DNA from: Vicia villosa
Lineage: Eukaryota; Streptophyta; Magnoliopsida; Fabales; Fabaceae
Length of the DNA stretch: 64,000 nt
Reading direction: 5' to 3'
NCBI RefSeq assembly: GCF_029867415.1
Contig: NW_026705225.1
Coordinates: forward strand, 372,001 to 436,000
Shown piece after piece: positions 10,305 to 21,626 of this stretch. The notes below the pieces were generated by a model. That model was not told the DNA's origin and did not search any database. It saw nothing but the letters and a program-made list of their open reading frames with translations. Both the position numbers and the translations under genes were made by a program. How positions within the stretch are numbered: the stretch's first letter is position 1; each line of letters opens with the position of its first letter.

Positions 10305-12465
10305 AAGATTGATTTGTTAATGATATTCGTCTGCTTGGGAACCTACCTGAAAGACAAAGTTAGCAGCATGCATTGCCATGATGCATGCATTTATGTGACG
10401 AGTCTCTCAAAATAAATGAGAAACTTGTATGTTATGTATGAATTTATTATGAGGTAATGTATGCAATGTATGAATATATGATATATGATTGATGCTATTT
10501 GGAATGTTTTGAGAAAATAAATCTCTGTATCATTGTGATTTTGATGTTTGATCTTGTCTTGAAGATGCTCAGCTGGGGATTTATGGTTTCTGCTTGGGGA
10601 TGATCAGTAACTTGATGTACCCTAATTGGGGAGAAAAGATATTAGTAAACCATGATGGAGAAGAGCGAAGTGTTGGAGAACCGGTAGTGTTGAAGATGTA
10701 AACTCTGTTGGGGAGCTATTTCTTTTGTCGGATGAGTACGTTTGAAGATATCTTCTTTGAAGATTACTCTGTGGGGATATGATCTTGTGAAGTCGACTCT
10801 GTATAGAAGCATGAATGCCTTGAATATTGCCCCCAGTGATTACAGCACTTTGCCATTCCTGGATTTGTGTTGATTAGGACATGTCAATGGATATTGATCG
10901 AAGCGTTGAACATGCCTTGTATAACTTTGCCCCAGCTAGTAGGAACTTGAAGAGGTTCAACTCGCGAGGCCTTTATGAAGTGTATACTGTAGGTGACATG
11001 CCCCTAGTAATCGTACACTTAGGGTGATGCCCCTGACTGTTTGGAATCTTGACTTGATTTCCCCAGATTGATTGGGCAAAACGTGTCATGCCCCTTGTAT
11101 ATGTAGGAGACATTGCTTCTTGGAGTAATCTTGTCTGTCGGGATAACTTTCAGTCATTAGTTGTACCCTATGCAAATTCTTTCTGTTGCTAACATTTGAA
11201 ATTATGTAGCAGAATTTGTTTAATAATGAACTCATGAGATGCAATGCATACGTTTGTCTTGAGCTTTTTGAAAACATTTAAAACAGGAGATGTAAAAGCG
11301 TGATATTTTTTAAAAAAACATGATGTTCGTAACAACGTGATGTTTGTAAAAAAGAAATGTCAACTCAGCATATTTGGTAAACCTTAAGGAGTCAGGATAC
11401 CTTTTTAGTGACAGTATACTTTCGAACTAACCATGCTTCAGTTAGGACTTTCAAGGATTGTAACGTGGCTTGGTTCACGGTTTAAGAAACAATGGATAAT
11501 GGCTCAAAATTTATTTATACCCATCCCAATCTTCGTGATGTTCTTCGATCCTATGCTCGGTTAATTCAACTTATGCATTCGGGTTCCAAGAGATTTCTGG
11601 ATTTGCGCCTTTGATAATGTTGATGGTTCATAAGCAAAGAGAACTTTTGAGATGGCAGTCACTTCTTCCTTTTGGTAGTCACAACGTTGTGTTGTTCATG
11701 AATTTGTTGACTTCCTTTTTTTCCATCTTTTTGATATCCCTAACTTTTGCCTGAACTGTCTATTTTGAGCTTACAGTCAGCGGGATGCCTTGATTTTTGT
11801 CTAAGTCTTCTTTTTTGATTTGTGACTTAGCAGGCTTTTGTATATATGTTTTTTCCATTTTTTTTGAAAGATATTGACTGCCTTGTTTGATGATTGATGA
11901 ACCGTCATTGTCTTTTGATTGACATCTCCAACACTTCTTTGATGTGTGCGGATGAACGCTTGTGATTGAAACCTTTGTTGAAAGGTGTACTGAATGATTC
12001 TCTTAAAATAGAATGCACAGCCAAATTAACTGAGAACTACCCTGCCCCAGGTTATGATCAAGGGTTTTAATTAGTACAAGAAAGAAACTTCTACTTCTTA
12101 GGCTCGAAGGGGTTGACGAGGGATTAACATCCTTATATCTCCACTGTTTAGGAATTGAAACAATGCCTGTACATCATCAGCATAGTCCGTTCGAAAGCAT
12201 ACTGTATGAGGTTGCGGTATCATTTTCGTCATCCTCCCTCAAAAGGCATACAACTTTAGCAGGAGTTGAGTATCATAAAACATATGCAGAGTAAAGACAT
12301 AATTTAAAATGAGTGATAGCGAAATGATTTATTCAAGACAAACATATGCAATGCACTGATGATGATTATTAAAACAGATAATGTCTATCATAAGTCGAAT
12401 GTTTAAACAAACAGAATAGAAATTGCAAATGAAAGTAAATCTAATGATCTAAAAAGTTCATCCTT
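10305..12465. other. Noncoding internal region of unit 1
   Basis: No open frame resembling retroelement pol was found on the minus strand. Several short frames are interrupted. Identical stretches occupy 18,500-20,660 and 26,695-28,855. Confidence 0.5.
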
Positions 12466-13431
12466 CTAGCCATCCATAACATTAGCAATCTTGTTGTGAT
12501 TAGGCATGGGAGCAGTGATCACATTAGGAGTTGCAGGGGTGTCGAACGAAATTTCGCCAGCGTCGATCATATCTTGGATCTTGTTCTTCAATGTCCAGCA
12601 GTTGTCAGTGTCATGTCCAGGACTATTGGAGTGATATGCACACCTCGCGTTGGGATTATAACGAGGGGAGGAAGTGTTGGGATTTGGATGAGGAGCTATC
12701 TGTATAAGTAGCTCTGCTTTCAACAAGTGTTGCAGCGCTTGAGTCAAAGACATGTTGATCTTTGTGAATTGTCTTTTGGATGCGCTTTGTTTACGTTGGT
12801 TGTTTTGTTGTTGTATCGATGCTTGATTAGAGACCAAAATTGCCCCAACAGTGTCAGATTCATTCCTCCCATTGTATGACTTTTTTACAGTACCGGAAGA
12901 AGTAGCCACCTGAATTTTTCCGCTTCGGATACCACTTTCAACGCGTTCTCCAGTCAGTATAAGCTCAGTGAATCCAGATGATGAACTTCCCAGCAAATGA
13001 CTATAGAAAGGGCCAGTTAGTGTATTCATGAACATATCTACCATATCTCTGTCAGCCAAAGAAGGTTTGACTCTTCCAGCTAGATCTCTCCATTTTTGAG
13101 CATACTCCTTGAAACTTTCCTTGGGTCCCATAGACATGCTTTGCAGTTGCATGCGAGTCGGTGCAAGGTCAGAATTATATTGATATTGCTTATAGAAAGC
13201 AACAACCAAATCTTCCCAGGTACGGATATTGGTACCCTCCAGCTGATAATACCATTCTAGTTGAGTTCCAGATAAGCTCTCTTGAAAGAAATGGATCCAG
13301 AGTTTCTTATCAGCAGGGCGCTGCCCCGCACCCCGCCAGGGGCTCTGCCCCTTGGACCCCGACGGGGCGCTGCCCCGCACCCCGCCAGGGGCTACGCCCC
13401 TTGGAACCCCATTTCTATTATTCGTATTCAA
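12466..13431 (-). CDS. Gag-like ORF, unit 1 (chimeric N-terminus)
   Basis: A 321-codon frame. Residues ~43-175 match the Ty3/gypsy capsid domain (Retrotrans_gag): WIHFFQESLSG, LEWYY, TWEDL, F-KQY and ESFKEYAQKWRDLAGRV. Residues 264-278 form a knuckle-like C-X2-H-X5-H-X4-C, as in Ogre/Tat gag. The first ~40 residues (Gly/Pro/Arg-rich) are encoded by GC-rich sequence of a nested copia fragment and are not gag. The frame opens at a TTG directly after a stop. The first true ATG appears to be near residue 93, so normal translation of the whole frame is doubtful. It is a truncated capsid, with no protease or RT downstream. Confidence 0.75.
   Translation of the reverse strand: MNTNNRNGVPRGVAPGGVRGSAPSGSKGQSPWRGAGQRPADKKLWIHFFQESLSGTQLEWYYQLEGTNIRTWEDLVVAFYKQYQYNSDLAPTRMQLQSMSMGPKESFKEYAQKWRDLAGRVKPSLADRDMVDMFMNTLTGPFYSHLLGSSSSGFTELILTGERVESGIRSGKIQVATSSGTVKKSYNGRNESDTVGAILVSNQASIQQQNNQRKQSASKRQFTKINMSLTQALQHLLKAELLIQIAPHPNPNTSSPRYNPNARCAYHSNSPGHDTDNCWTLKNKIQDMIDAGEISFDTPATPNVITAPMPNHNKIANVMDG
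13303..13311. other. Placeholder-free note: 5' edge of GC-rich block (unit 1)
   Basis: The gag coding sequence meets inserted DNA just right of here, at about 13,314. GC content rises abruptly from roughly 45% to a C/G-dominated 95-bp block containing GGGCGCTGCCCCGCACCCC twice at a ~48-bp spacing (13,316-13,412). Confidence 0.6.
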
Positions 13432-14170
13432 TTACACGTTTGGCTCGACGAGCATGCACTCCGCACTACCCTAACTCGTTTCAAACTTAACGCATAATTA
13501 CATTGGCCTATAGTAAATCACATTACTACCAAAATACATTGATGATACTAAAATCACCAACAATATCTATCCTAAAAAGACATACAACAAAAATCATTTC
13601 TATCATCATAAGAAAATGTCTAACATGACACATACTTGTTTTTATTGCAATTATAAAAGTCATACCTCTAATGCATGTTATATTAGAGATATTAATGTAC
13701 TGTTAGCTGGAAGTTTTGACGCCAAACTTGATGCAATATTATGAGTAAAAAAGGAAATATTTTTGTAGATGTTTTGGGATTCGACATGAATTTTGCCGGA
13801 AAGTTCTAGTCGAAGTCATCCTTGCATGAGAGGAAGATGTTGGATAGGACTTAGAAATATTTTCTAAGTTTGAGTTATGATTCAACGAAAGCTATACTGA
13901 AGTTGCATTCGACGAGAAGTTTGAATTTGAATTATGGAAGAATAACTGTATTTTGTCCTTATCCAGTTTTAAAGAGAGACGCGAGGAACCTCAGGATAAA
14001 TGGAAGACATGTGGACCGAAACGTGTCACTTTCTAGGAGAAAGACCTTTGATAGCGGTTATTTCGACTTAGTATATATATAGGGGTCTTAGTGTTAGGAT
14101 TTCCGTGTATTAAGTTGTTGTACAAATACTCATAAATACTCAAAATATCTGTTGAATTGAGAAAAAAGTC
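13314..14170 (+). mobile_element. Nested Ty1/copia-derived fragment, unit 1
   Basis: Plus-strand order: GC-rich block typical of some plant copia LTR 3' parts (13,314-13,412), a small knuckle ORF (13,616-13,744), purine tract CATGAGAGGAAGA (13,825-13,837), then an LTR-like start TGTTGGATAGG at 13,838 with a TATA box at ~14,072-14,081. It is opposite in orientation to its host and interrupts gag. The same insertion sits at the same place in all three units, so it predates the triplication. Lineage (Angela-like) is a guess, and the right boundary is approximate. Confidence 0.6.
13616..13744 (+). CDS. 42-residue zinc-knuckle remnant of copia gag (unit 1)
   Basis: Starts at ATG and ends TGA. It contains CFYCNYKSHTSNAC, a perfect C-X2-C-X4-H-X4-C retroviral-type zinc knuckle, here as a stand-alone micro-ORF. 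In full copia polyproteins this motif follows the gag helices. The residues after it do not continue into a recognised protease. It is probably non-functional, but it is an intact start-to-stop frame repeated in all three units (21,811-21,939; 30,006-30,134). Confidence 0.65.
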   Translation: MSNMTHTCFYCNYKSHTSNACYIRDINVLLAGSFDAKLDAIL

Positions 14171-14302
14171 ATTGAAAATGTACATTTGAAAACACCATAT
14201 TTACATTTAAATTTAAAGTTCATTTACAATTCCAAAATTTATCTACCATGGTGTAATACGGTGAACTGACTTTTTAATAATCGAAATGTCGCGGTTAAGC
14301 AT

Positions 14303-14311
14303 GAGTCGCCA
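14303..14311 (-). other. Primer-binding site, unit 1
   Basis: The minus-strand TGGCGACTC is complementary to the 3' end of plant tRNA-Arg(ACG), ...GAGTCGCCA including the added CCA. Only nine bases match before divergence, so the site is either shortened or decayed. Confidence 0.6.
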
Positions 14312-17300
14312 CCGACTTTTATTTTATCCAAACAAATTCGGAAAGGCAAAAAGAAACAGAAAAAAACCTTTTTAAAGAAATCTAAGTTCGGGGGGTAATT
14401 TATGCAAAGGGAAGGTGTAAGGCACCCTTTGCATCCATGGTTTTCCATGGGCTCTTAATTGCTTTGCTTGCTCGTTTGTTTTTTAGAAAAAGCAGATGAA
14501 AGAGATAGGGACTTTAGCTTGTGAATAAGCGTTGCCCTTTTGAAAAATTATGAGAAAGAATATAATAAAAAGGTTTGAGCATTGCAAGGCAATTAGGGGC
14601 AATTACCTTAAACTCAGATGATAGGTCTCTTTTTAGCCTTTCAGACTGAAAGGGTCTATCCTTGCCATAAGAGGGCAGGAAGCCTTTCGTTTGGAGGTTG
14701 AAGGGTCATCGAAACATCCTTTGCCATAAGACTGTCCCATGCCATAGGAGGGCAGGTAGTCTAAGGTAAGGATCAGAATAAGCCTTATTCGTAGGCAGCC
14801 AGAAGATACCTCAGCCTTTTCCGTAGGCAACTTCCGAGGGTCGAGGTCATGTTTGTGTATCGAAGGCAGCATCATTAGGGTCGTATGACCTTTATTTATC
14901 GAGGCAGCATGGCTGAGGTATCCTCGTATTCGAGGGACATGGCTTATTCTGCAAAAACACAAGGCAACAGGCAACAAGGCAACAGAGAGGTTACCCCAAA
15001 AGTGTGCGTGTGTGCAACAATCACGTGGTTAATTCAATCAAATTATCTTGTAATTAGTTATTCTAATTCAATTAACAGGCTTGCACTCCCTAGAATTACT
15101 AACCACGCAATATAACAAATACGGGGAAGGGAAATTGTAACCAGCGGAGGAGAGGGGAATTGAAACCAGCGGGATATAAAAATAAAAGGCAAAAGGTTTA
15201 ACACAAGTAATAATTGAAAATAGGGTTTAGGGTTACCAATACTCGTAGCTTTGGCAGTCGACAACCCCTGAAAATTGGAAAAGAAAGAATAAACAGAGGG
15301 GTGAGTGCATTATCGGTTCGGAGGCAAACGAAATTAACCCTAAAATAAGAAGGTAAAAGCAAATTAAAATAATGAGATATATAAGCAAGGTACTTAGCTC
15401 TGATTTGATCTGATATGGTTGGCGGTCGGCGGAAAGCCTCGGAGGTAACCTTAAAAAATAGCAAAGGCAGAAAAGAGGTGAATGTATGCACAGTTCAAGA
15501 AAGGTTAAGGGCAAACCCTAAAATCAAAAGGAAACAAAATAGACTTTAAAATAAATTAAATACTTAGCTTTGTGAAGGGCGTGGCGCGTAGTCGGAACGT
15601 ATTTGAAAAGCAACCCTGAAAAGGCACAGAAAAAGAAATATTTCAGTGTATGGCATGATCTTCGTAAACCCTGATTAGGGTACAAGTTAGCCATGGTTAA
15701 TAGAACAACAAACGAATTAATTGTTGGTTTTCAACCCAATTAATTAAATCAATGAAAAGAAGGTTTCGATTAAATATCTAACCGTAATATTCATTAAAAA
15801 AAATTTATGATTAAGTAAGCTATTTAAAACTATTTTAATTTTATTAGCAAGTAAATCAAATTAATTATTATAAAATAAATACTTTTATAAAAAAAGAAAG
15901 AATTTTAAAAGAAATTTATTTTAAAGGATGTTTAAAATATTAAAAAGAATTAGACAAAATAAATTATTAAGCAAACTATATGATTAAAATAATAATAAAA
16001 AAAAGGAGGAGAGGCTTAGCTGGCGCTGGATTTGGTGTGTACGCATTCAGAGGGTGCACCATAGGAAGGCGTCCCCAGAATCCTTGGATCTGATAGTGGT
16101 GTAATCTGATGGTGATGGATTGAACGCGCATGATAGTTCCTCTTAATGAGGCGCATGGGATCATAGCTTGATATTTGTTGAAAAAATAACACCAGAGCCA
16201 GGGATCGAACCCTGAACCCTTGGGTGAAAAGCCTGCGCGCTAACCATTCTTACCACGCATGTTAAGTGATAACGATATGAAACAGACAAAATATATATAA
16301 AACAAACAGACTAAAAATTTGAACAGAAGGTGCTTCGCGCCCAGGCCCCTTCATATTCTTCGTAAAACCGATTTTGGCTGCTACGATACTGCTGCAAAAT
16401 TGCTACGAACATCATCCTAGCCAAAACCTGCGACCTTCAGATTCATCACATATACCCTATAAATCTCAAATAACAACTCGAATCCATCAAAGGTCCTTTC
16501 CTGAACATGAAAACGTAACCGATTTCGACCAATTTGACTTCTATCAATATGGCCCCAAATTAAGATTTATGAACCCTAACTATGGCGAATTGCCATTCTT
16601 GTACTAAAACTCATAATTAACGATGCAAACATAATCCAAACAATCGTATGAACATGAATATATGCTTGAGAATCATTTTAAATCGCTTAAATCGATAAGT
16701 AGAGTTTGAGAAATTTTGGGCAAACCGTGAATGTGCAGATGATGATTCTGGACGCTTTGAAGGTATGAGTTGATCTAGTTCGCTTCAGAGCAGGCCTGGG
16801 AAGCTATTTGAGTCTTTAGAACGGCTCGAATCCTTCTTCAAATCCGAGAACGAATTGCTCTTTTCTTTGAAGTTTTGGATCTCGTAAGAACTCCTTTTGG
16901 CTGCAATCCGTGTCCAAAAAAACCCTCTAATGCGTTGTCCAAGCTGCATACTTATAGTTACATGACTTAGGGTAAACAAATGTGGAGAGAATCTACTTGA
17001 ATCTTTATTTGCAAATTGTGAAGAATTGATTGAAATATGCCTCCAATCTTTCTAATTTTTTGTCCAATTTCAATATTCTCTTCCCAATATTTTTAATCAC
17101 AAAATCTGATTTAATTATCCTGATATTCTCATCACATAATAGACCTAAAAATCAAATCTTTGATTTTCTATTATTTAATTAATTAAATTGAATTTTAAAA
17201 TGAATTAAAAATCAAGATAAATAAAATAAATAATAAAATGGCATGGGATTCGGTCATGAGTCTTCTAATAAGATTAGAATCATGTTTGGATCAAAGAAGT

Positions 17301-17618
17301 ATGGGCCCATTTGGAGATATTTGGAGTTTTGGCTCTACTTTGACCACAGTTGACCTTTTAGGTCAACCAGTCGACTGTTGACTTTCTGAACTTTTGAATG
17401 ACCAGAGCTTTGAGATAGGTATTGATACTTGTCATGGAGATAGTGTGAGATGTATTAAGCCATATGAGATGTCTTGGAGTCATTGATTCACTGATTTTCC
17501 TTTGAATGAGCCAGACCCTGGTTTTAGAGCCTTGTATAGGAGAGTGTGTCTTGGAGCTTTGTGTATTGATTTGTATTTGTGTAAGAGAAATTGTATGGGC
17601 AAATTTTGGGGTATGACA
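14312..17618 (-). mobile_element. LTR of unit 1 (~3.3 kb)
   Basis: Starts (minus strand) TGTCATACCCCAAAATTTG at 17,618. Its inner end is placed just before the primer site. It has no protein-coding content. It contains a tRNA-like segment (16,190-16,262) and a telomere-like double TTTAGGG at ~15,222-15,236. The exact inner end is not provable because there is no independent second LTR outside the array. Confidence 0.6.
16190..16262 (-). repeat. tRNA-derived, SINE-head-like segment (unit 1)
   Basis: The minus strand contains TGGTTAGCGCGCA (A-box-like) and GGTTCGATCCC (B-box, with a pairing T-arm CAGGG/CCCTGG) about 35 bp apart, and an anticodon-arm-like GGCTTTTCACCC. The acceptor ends do not pair, so it is not a functional tRNA. 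It has internal Pol III promoter features as in SINE heads. Confidence 0.5.
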
Positions 17619-18095
17619 GTTGCCCCTGTTCAATTATCTTAAACCTGAAGATGTAGAGTGGTTTGTATGCCAGTCGGTATCTGAAGGTGGAAGATGATTG
17701 AACACTAGAATACCAAGAAATTTGCCCTAGCTGAAGTAGGGACTTTTTTCGGAGATGGGCTTAAAGATGCCATCCAGGCCTTGAGAAAAAGTTTATTGGA
17801 GATGCCATCCAGGTGTTTGGAGTAGATGTATGATTGAGACGGACTTGATAGACTTGAGAGTCAGAATACGTCGTACGTTAGACTGTATCTGAAGGATATA
17901 ATTAGGATGAGTCGTACGTTAGACTGAATCCACGGTACTGAGAAGTGATTGTTGGAGATTGGTCGTATCAGTAACGTTCGTGATGATAGAATTAGATCTT
18001 CGAATGTTGATCGTGTCAGCACCGTTCGTAGTAACCGAATTAGATCTTGGATTGTTTCTGAATTGTGTCTTGAATGAGTGTCAAAAGATGAGAGT

Positions 18096-18499
18096 TGTAA
18101 GAATGTTTCAGAAGTCTGGGGGTCAAGCTTCCAGAATGTGCATCTGTTTGGAATTTTCAGAATGTCCGGGGTTCGAGCTTCCGGAATGTGTATCTGATAA
18201 GAATGTTTCAGAAGTATGGGGGTCATGCTTCCAGAATGTGCATCTGATTGGAATTTTCAGAATGTCCGGGGTTCGAGCTTCCGGAATGTGTATCTGATAA
18301 GAATGTTTCAGAAGTCTGGGGGTCATGCTTCCAGAATGTGCATCTGATTGGAATTTTCAGAATGTCCGGGGTTCTAGCTTCCGGAATGTGTATCTGATAA
18401 GAATGTTTCAGAAGTCTGGGGGTCATGCTTCCAGAATGTGCATCTGATTGAAATTTTCAGAATGTCCGGGGTTCGAGCTTCCGGAATGTATATCTGATT
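18096..18499. repeat. 100-bp tandem repeat x4 (unit 2)
   Basis: Same copy number, order and internal variants as the array at 9,901-10,304. Confidence 0.9.
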
Positions 18500-20660
18500 A
18501 AGATTGATTTGTTAATGATATTCGTCTGCTTGGGAACCTACCTGAAAGACAAAGTTAGCAGCATGCATTGCCATGATGCATGCATTTATGTGACGAGTCT
18601 CTCAAAATAAATGAGAAACTTGTATGTTATGTATGAATTTATTATGAGGTAATGTATGCAATGTATGAATATATGATATATGATTGATGCTATTTGGAAT
18701 GTTTTGAGAAAATAAATCTCTGTATCATTGTGATTTTGATGTTTGATCTTGTCTTGAAGATGCTCAGCTGGGGATTTATGGTTTCTGCTTGGGGATGATC
18801 AGTAACTTGATGTACCCTAATTGGGGAGAAAAGATATTAGTAAACCATGATGGAGAAGAGCGAAGTGTTGGAGAACCGGTAGTGTTGAAGATGTAAACTC
18901 TGTTGGGGAGCTATTTCTTTTGTCGGATGAGTACGTTTGAAGATATCTTCTTTGAAGATTACTCTGTGGGGATATGATCTTGTGAAGTCGACTCTGTATA
19001 GAAGCATGAATGCCTTGAATATTGCCCCCAGTGATTACAGCACTTTGCCATTCCTGGATTTGTGTTGATTAGGACATGTCAATGGATATTGATCGAAGCG
19101 TTGAACATGCCTTGTATAACTTTGCCCCAGCTAGTAGGAACTTGAAGAGGTTCAACTCGCGAGGCCTTTATGAAGTGTATACTGTAGGTGACATGCCCCT
19201 AGTAATCGTACACTTAGGGTGATGCCCCTGACTGTTTGGAATCTTGACTTGATTTCCCCAGATTGATTGGGCAAAACGTGTCATGCCCCTTGTATATGTA
19301 GGAGACATTGCTTCTTGGAGTAATCTTGTCTGTCGGGATAACTTTCAGTCATTAGTTGTACCCTATGCAAATTCTTTCTGTTGCTAACATTTGAAATTAT
19401 GTAGCAGAATTTGTTTAATAATGAACTCATGAGATGCAATGCATACGTTTGTCTTGAGCTTTTTGAAAACATTTAAAACAGGAGATGTAAAAGCGTGATA
19501 TTTTTTAAAAAAACATGATGTTCGTAACAACGTGATGTTTGTAAAAAAGAAATGTCAACTCAGCATATTTGGTAAACCTTAAGGAGTCAGGATACCTTTT
19601 TAGTGACAGTATACTTTCGAACTAACCATGCTTCAGTTAGGACTTTCAAGGATTGTAACGTGGCTTGGTTCACGGTTTAAGAAACAATGGATAATGGCTC
19701 AAAATTTATTTATACCCATCCCAATCTTCGTGATGTTCTTCGATCCTATGCTCGGTTAATTCAACTTATGCATTCGGGTTCCAAGAGATTTCTGGATTTG
19801 CGCCTTTGATAATGTTGATGGTTCATAAGCAAAGAGAACTTTTGAGATGGCAGTCACTTCTTCCTTTTGGTAGTCACAACGTTGTGTTGTTCATGAATTT
19901 GTTGACTTCCTTTTTTTCCATCTTTTTGATATCCCTAACTTTTGCCTGAACTGTCTATTTTGAGCTTACAGTCAGCGGGATGCCTTGATTTTTGTCTAAG
20001 TCTTCTTTTTTGATTTGTGACTTAGCAGGCTTTTGTATATATGTTTTTTCCATTTTTTTTGAAAGATATTGACTGCCTTGTTTGATGATTGATGAACCGT
20101 CATTGTCTTTTGATTGACATCTCCAACACTTCTTTGATGTGTGCGGATGAACGCTTGTGATTGAAACCTTTGTTGAAAGGTGTACTGAATGATTCTCTTA
20201 AAATAGAATGCACAGCCAAATTAACTGAGAACTACCCTGCCCCAGGTTATGATCAAGGGTTTTAATTAGTACAAGAAAGAAACTTCTACTTCTTAGGCTC
20301 GAAGGGGTTGACGAGGGATTAACATCCTTATATCTCCACTGTTTAGGAATTGAAACAATGCCTGTACATCATCAGCATAGTCCGTTCGAAAGCATACTGT
20401 ATGAGGTTGCGGTATCATTTTCGTCATCCTCCCTCAAAAGGCATACAACTTTAGCAGGAGTTGAGTATCATAAAACATATGCAGAGTAAAGACATAATTT
20501 AAAATGAGTGATAGCGAAATGATTTATTCAAGACAAACATATGCAATGCACTGATGATGATTATTAAAACAGATAATGTCTATCATAAGTCGAATGTTTA
20601 AACAAACAGAATAGAAATTGCAAATGAAAGTAAATCTAATGATCTAAAAAGTTCATCCTT

Positions 20661-21626
20661 CTAGCCATCCATAACATTAGCAATCTTGTTGTGATTAGGC
20701 ATGGGAGCAGTGATCACATTAGGAGTTGCAGGGGTGTCGAACGAAATTTCGCCAGCGTCGATCATATCTTGGATCTTGTTCTTCAATGTCCAGCAGTTGT
20801 CAGTGTCATGTCCAGGACTATTGGAGTGATATGCACACCTCGCGTTGGGATTATAACGAGGGGAGGAAGTGTTGGGATTTGGATGAGGAGCTATCTGTAT
20901 AAGTAGCTCTGCTTTCAACAAGTGTTGCAGCGCTTGAGTCAAAGACATGTTGATCTTTGTGAATTGTCTTTTGGATGCGCTTTGTTTACGTTGGTTGTTT
21001 TGTTGTTGTATCGATGCTTGATTAGAGACCAAAATTGCCCCAACAGTGTCAGATTCATTCCTCCCATTGTATGACTTTTTTACAGTACCGGAAGAAGTAG
21101 CCACCTGAATTTTTCCGCTTCGGATACCACTTTCAACGCGTTCTCCAGTCAGTATAAGCTCAGTGAATCCAGATGATGAACTTCCCAGCAAATGACTATA
21201 GAAAGGGCCAGTTAGTGTATTCATGAACATATCTACCATATCTCTGTCAGCCAAAGAAGGTTTGACTCTTCCAGCTAGATCTCTCCATTTTTGAGCATAC
21301 TCCTTGAAACTTTCCTTGGGTCCCATAGACATGCTTTGCAGTTGCATGCGAGTCGGTGCAAGGTCAGAATTATATTGATATTGCTTATAGAAAGCAACAA
21401 CCAAATCTTCCCAGGTACGGATATTGGTACCCTCCAGCTGATAATACCATTCTAGTTGAGTTCCAGATAAGCTCTCTTGAAAGAAATGGATCCAGAGTTT
21501 CTTATCAGCAGGGCGCTGCCCCGCACCCCGCCAGGGGCTCTGCCCCTTGGACCCCGACGGGGCGCTGCCCCGCACCCCGCCAGGGGCTACGCCCCTTGGA
21601 ACCCCATTTCTATTATTCGTATTCAA
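20661..21626 (-). CDS. Gag-like ORF, unit 2
   Basis: Its 321 codons encode the same sequence as the unit 1 ORF, with the same TTG-only opening and chimeric N-terminus. Confidence 0.75.
   Translation of the reverse strand: MNTNNRNGVPRGVAPGGVRGSAPSGSKGQSPWRGAGQRPADKKLWIHFFQESLSGTQLEWYYQLEGTNIRTWEDLVVAFYKQYQYNSDLAPTRMQLQSMSMGPKESFKEYAQKWRDLAGRVKPSLADRDMVDMFMNTLTGPFYSHLLGSSSSGFTELILTGERVESGIRSGKIQVATSSGTVKKSYNGRNESDTVGAILVSNQASIQQQNNQRKQSASKRQFTKINMSLTQALQHLLKAELLIQIAPHPNPNTSSPRYNPNARCAYHSNSPGHDTDNCWTLKNKIQDMIDAGEISFDTPATPNVITAPMPNHNKIANVMDG

Larger units (their letters stand above)
9424..17618 (-). mobile_element. Ogre/Tat-like non-autonomous element, unit 1
   Basis: Minus-strand order: LTR (17,618 to ~14,312), primer site TGGCGACTC (14,311-14,303), nested copia fragment, gag-like ORF (13,431-12,466), about 2.1 kb without coding content, 100-bp tandem repeats (10,304-9,901), then the PPT-like ACAGGGGCAAC just before the next LTR start. 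The LTR start TGTCATACCCCAAAA and an Arg-tRNA-type primer site fit Ogre/Tat Ty3/gypsy elements. No protease, RT, RNase H or integrase remnant is visible, so the element is of the LARD or TR-GAG kind and would depend on an autonomous relative. Confidence 0.75.

Noticed and set aside
13161..13497. Two overlapping plus-strand frames rich in Pro/Arg (109 and 71 codons; repeated in units 2 and 3)
   Set aside because: They are antisense to gag and open only because the GC-rich block lacks stops. No family match.
14633..14977. 114-codon minus-strand frame in the LTR (repeated in units 2 and 3)
   Set aside because: It sits in the LTR, overlaps frames on the other strand and resembles no retroelement protein.
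16190..16262. A functional tRNA gene
   Set aside because: The acceptor ends do not pair and the anticodon loop is irregular, so it was kept only as a tRNA-derived segment.
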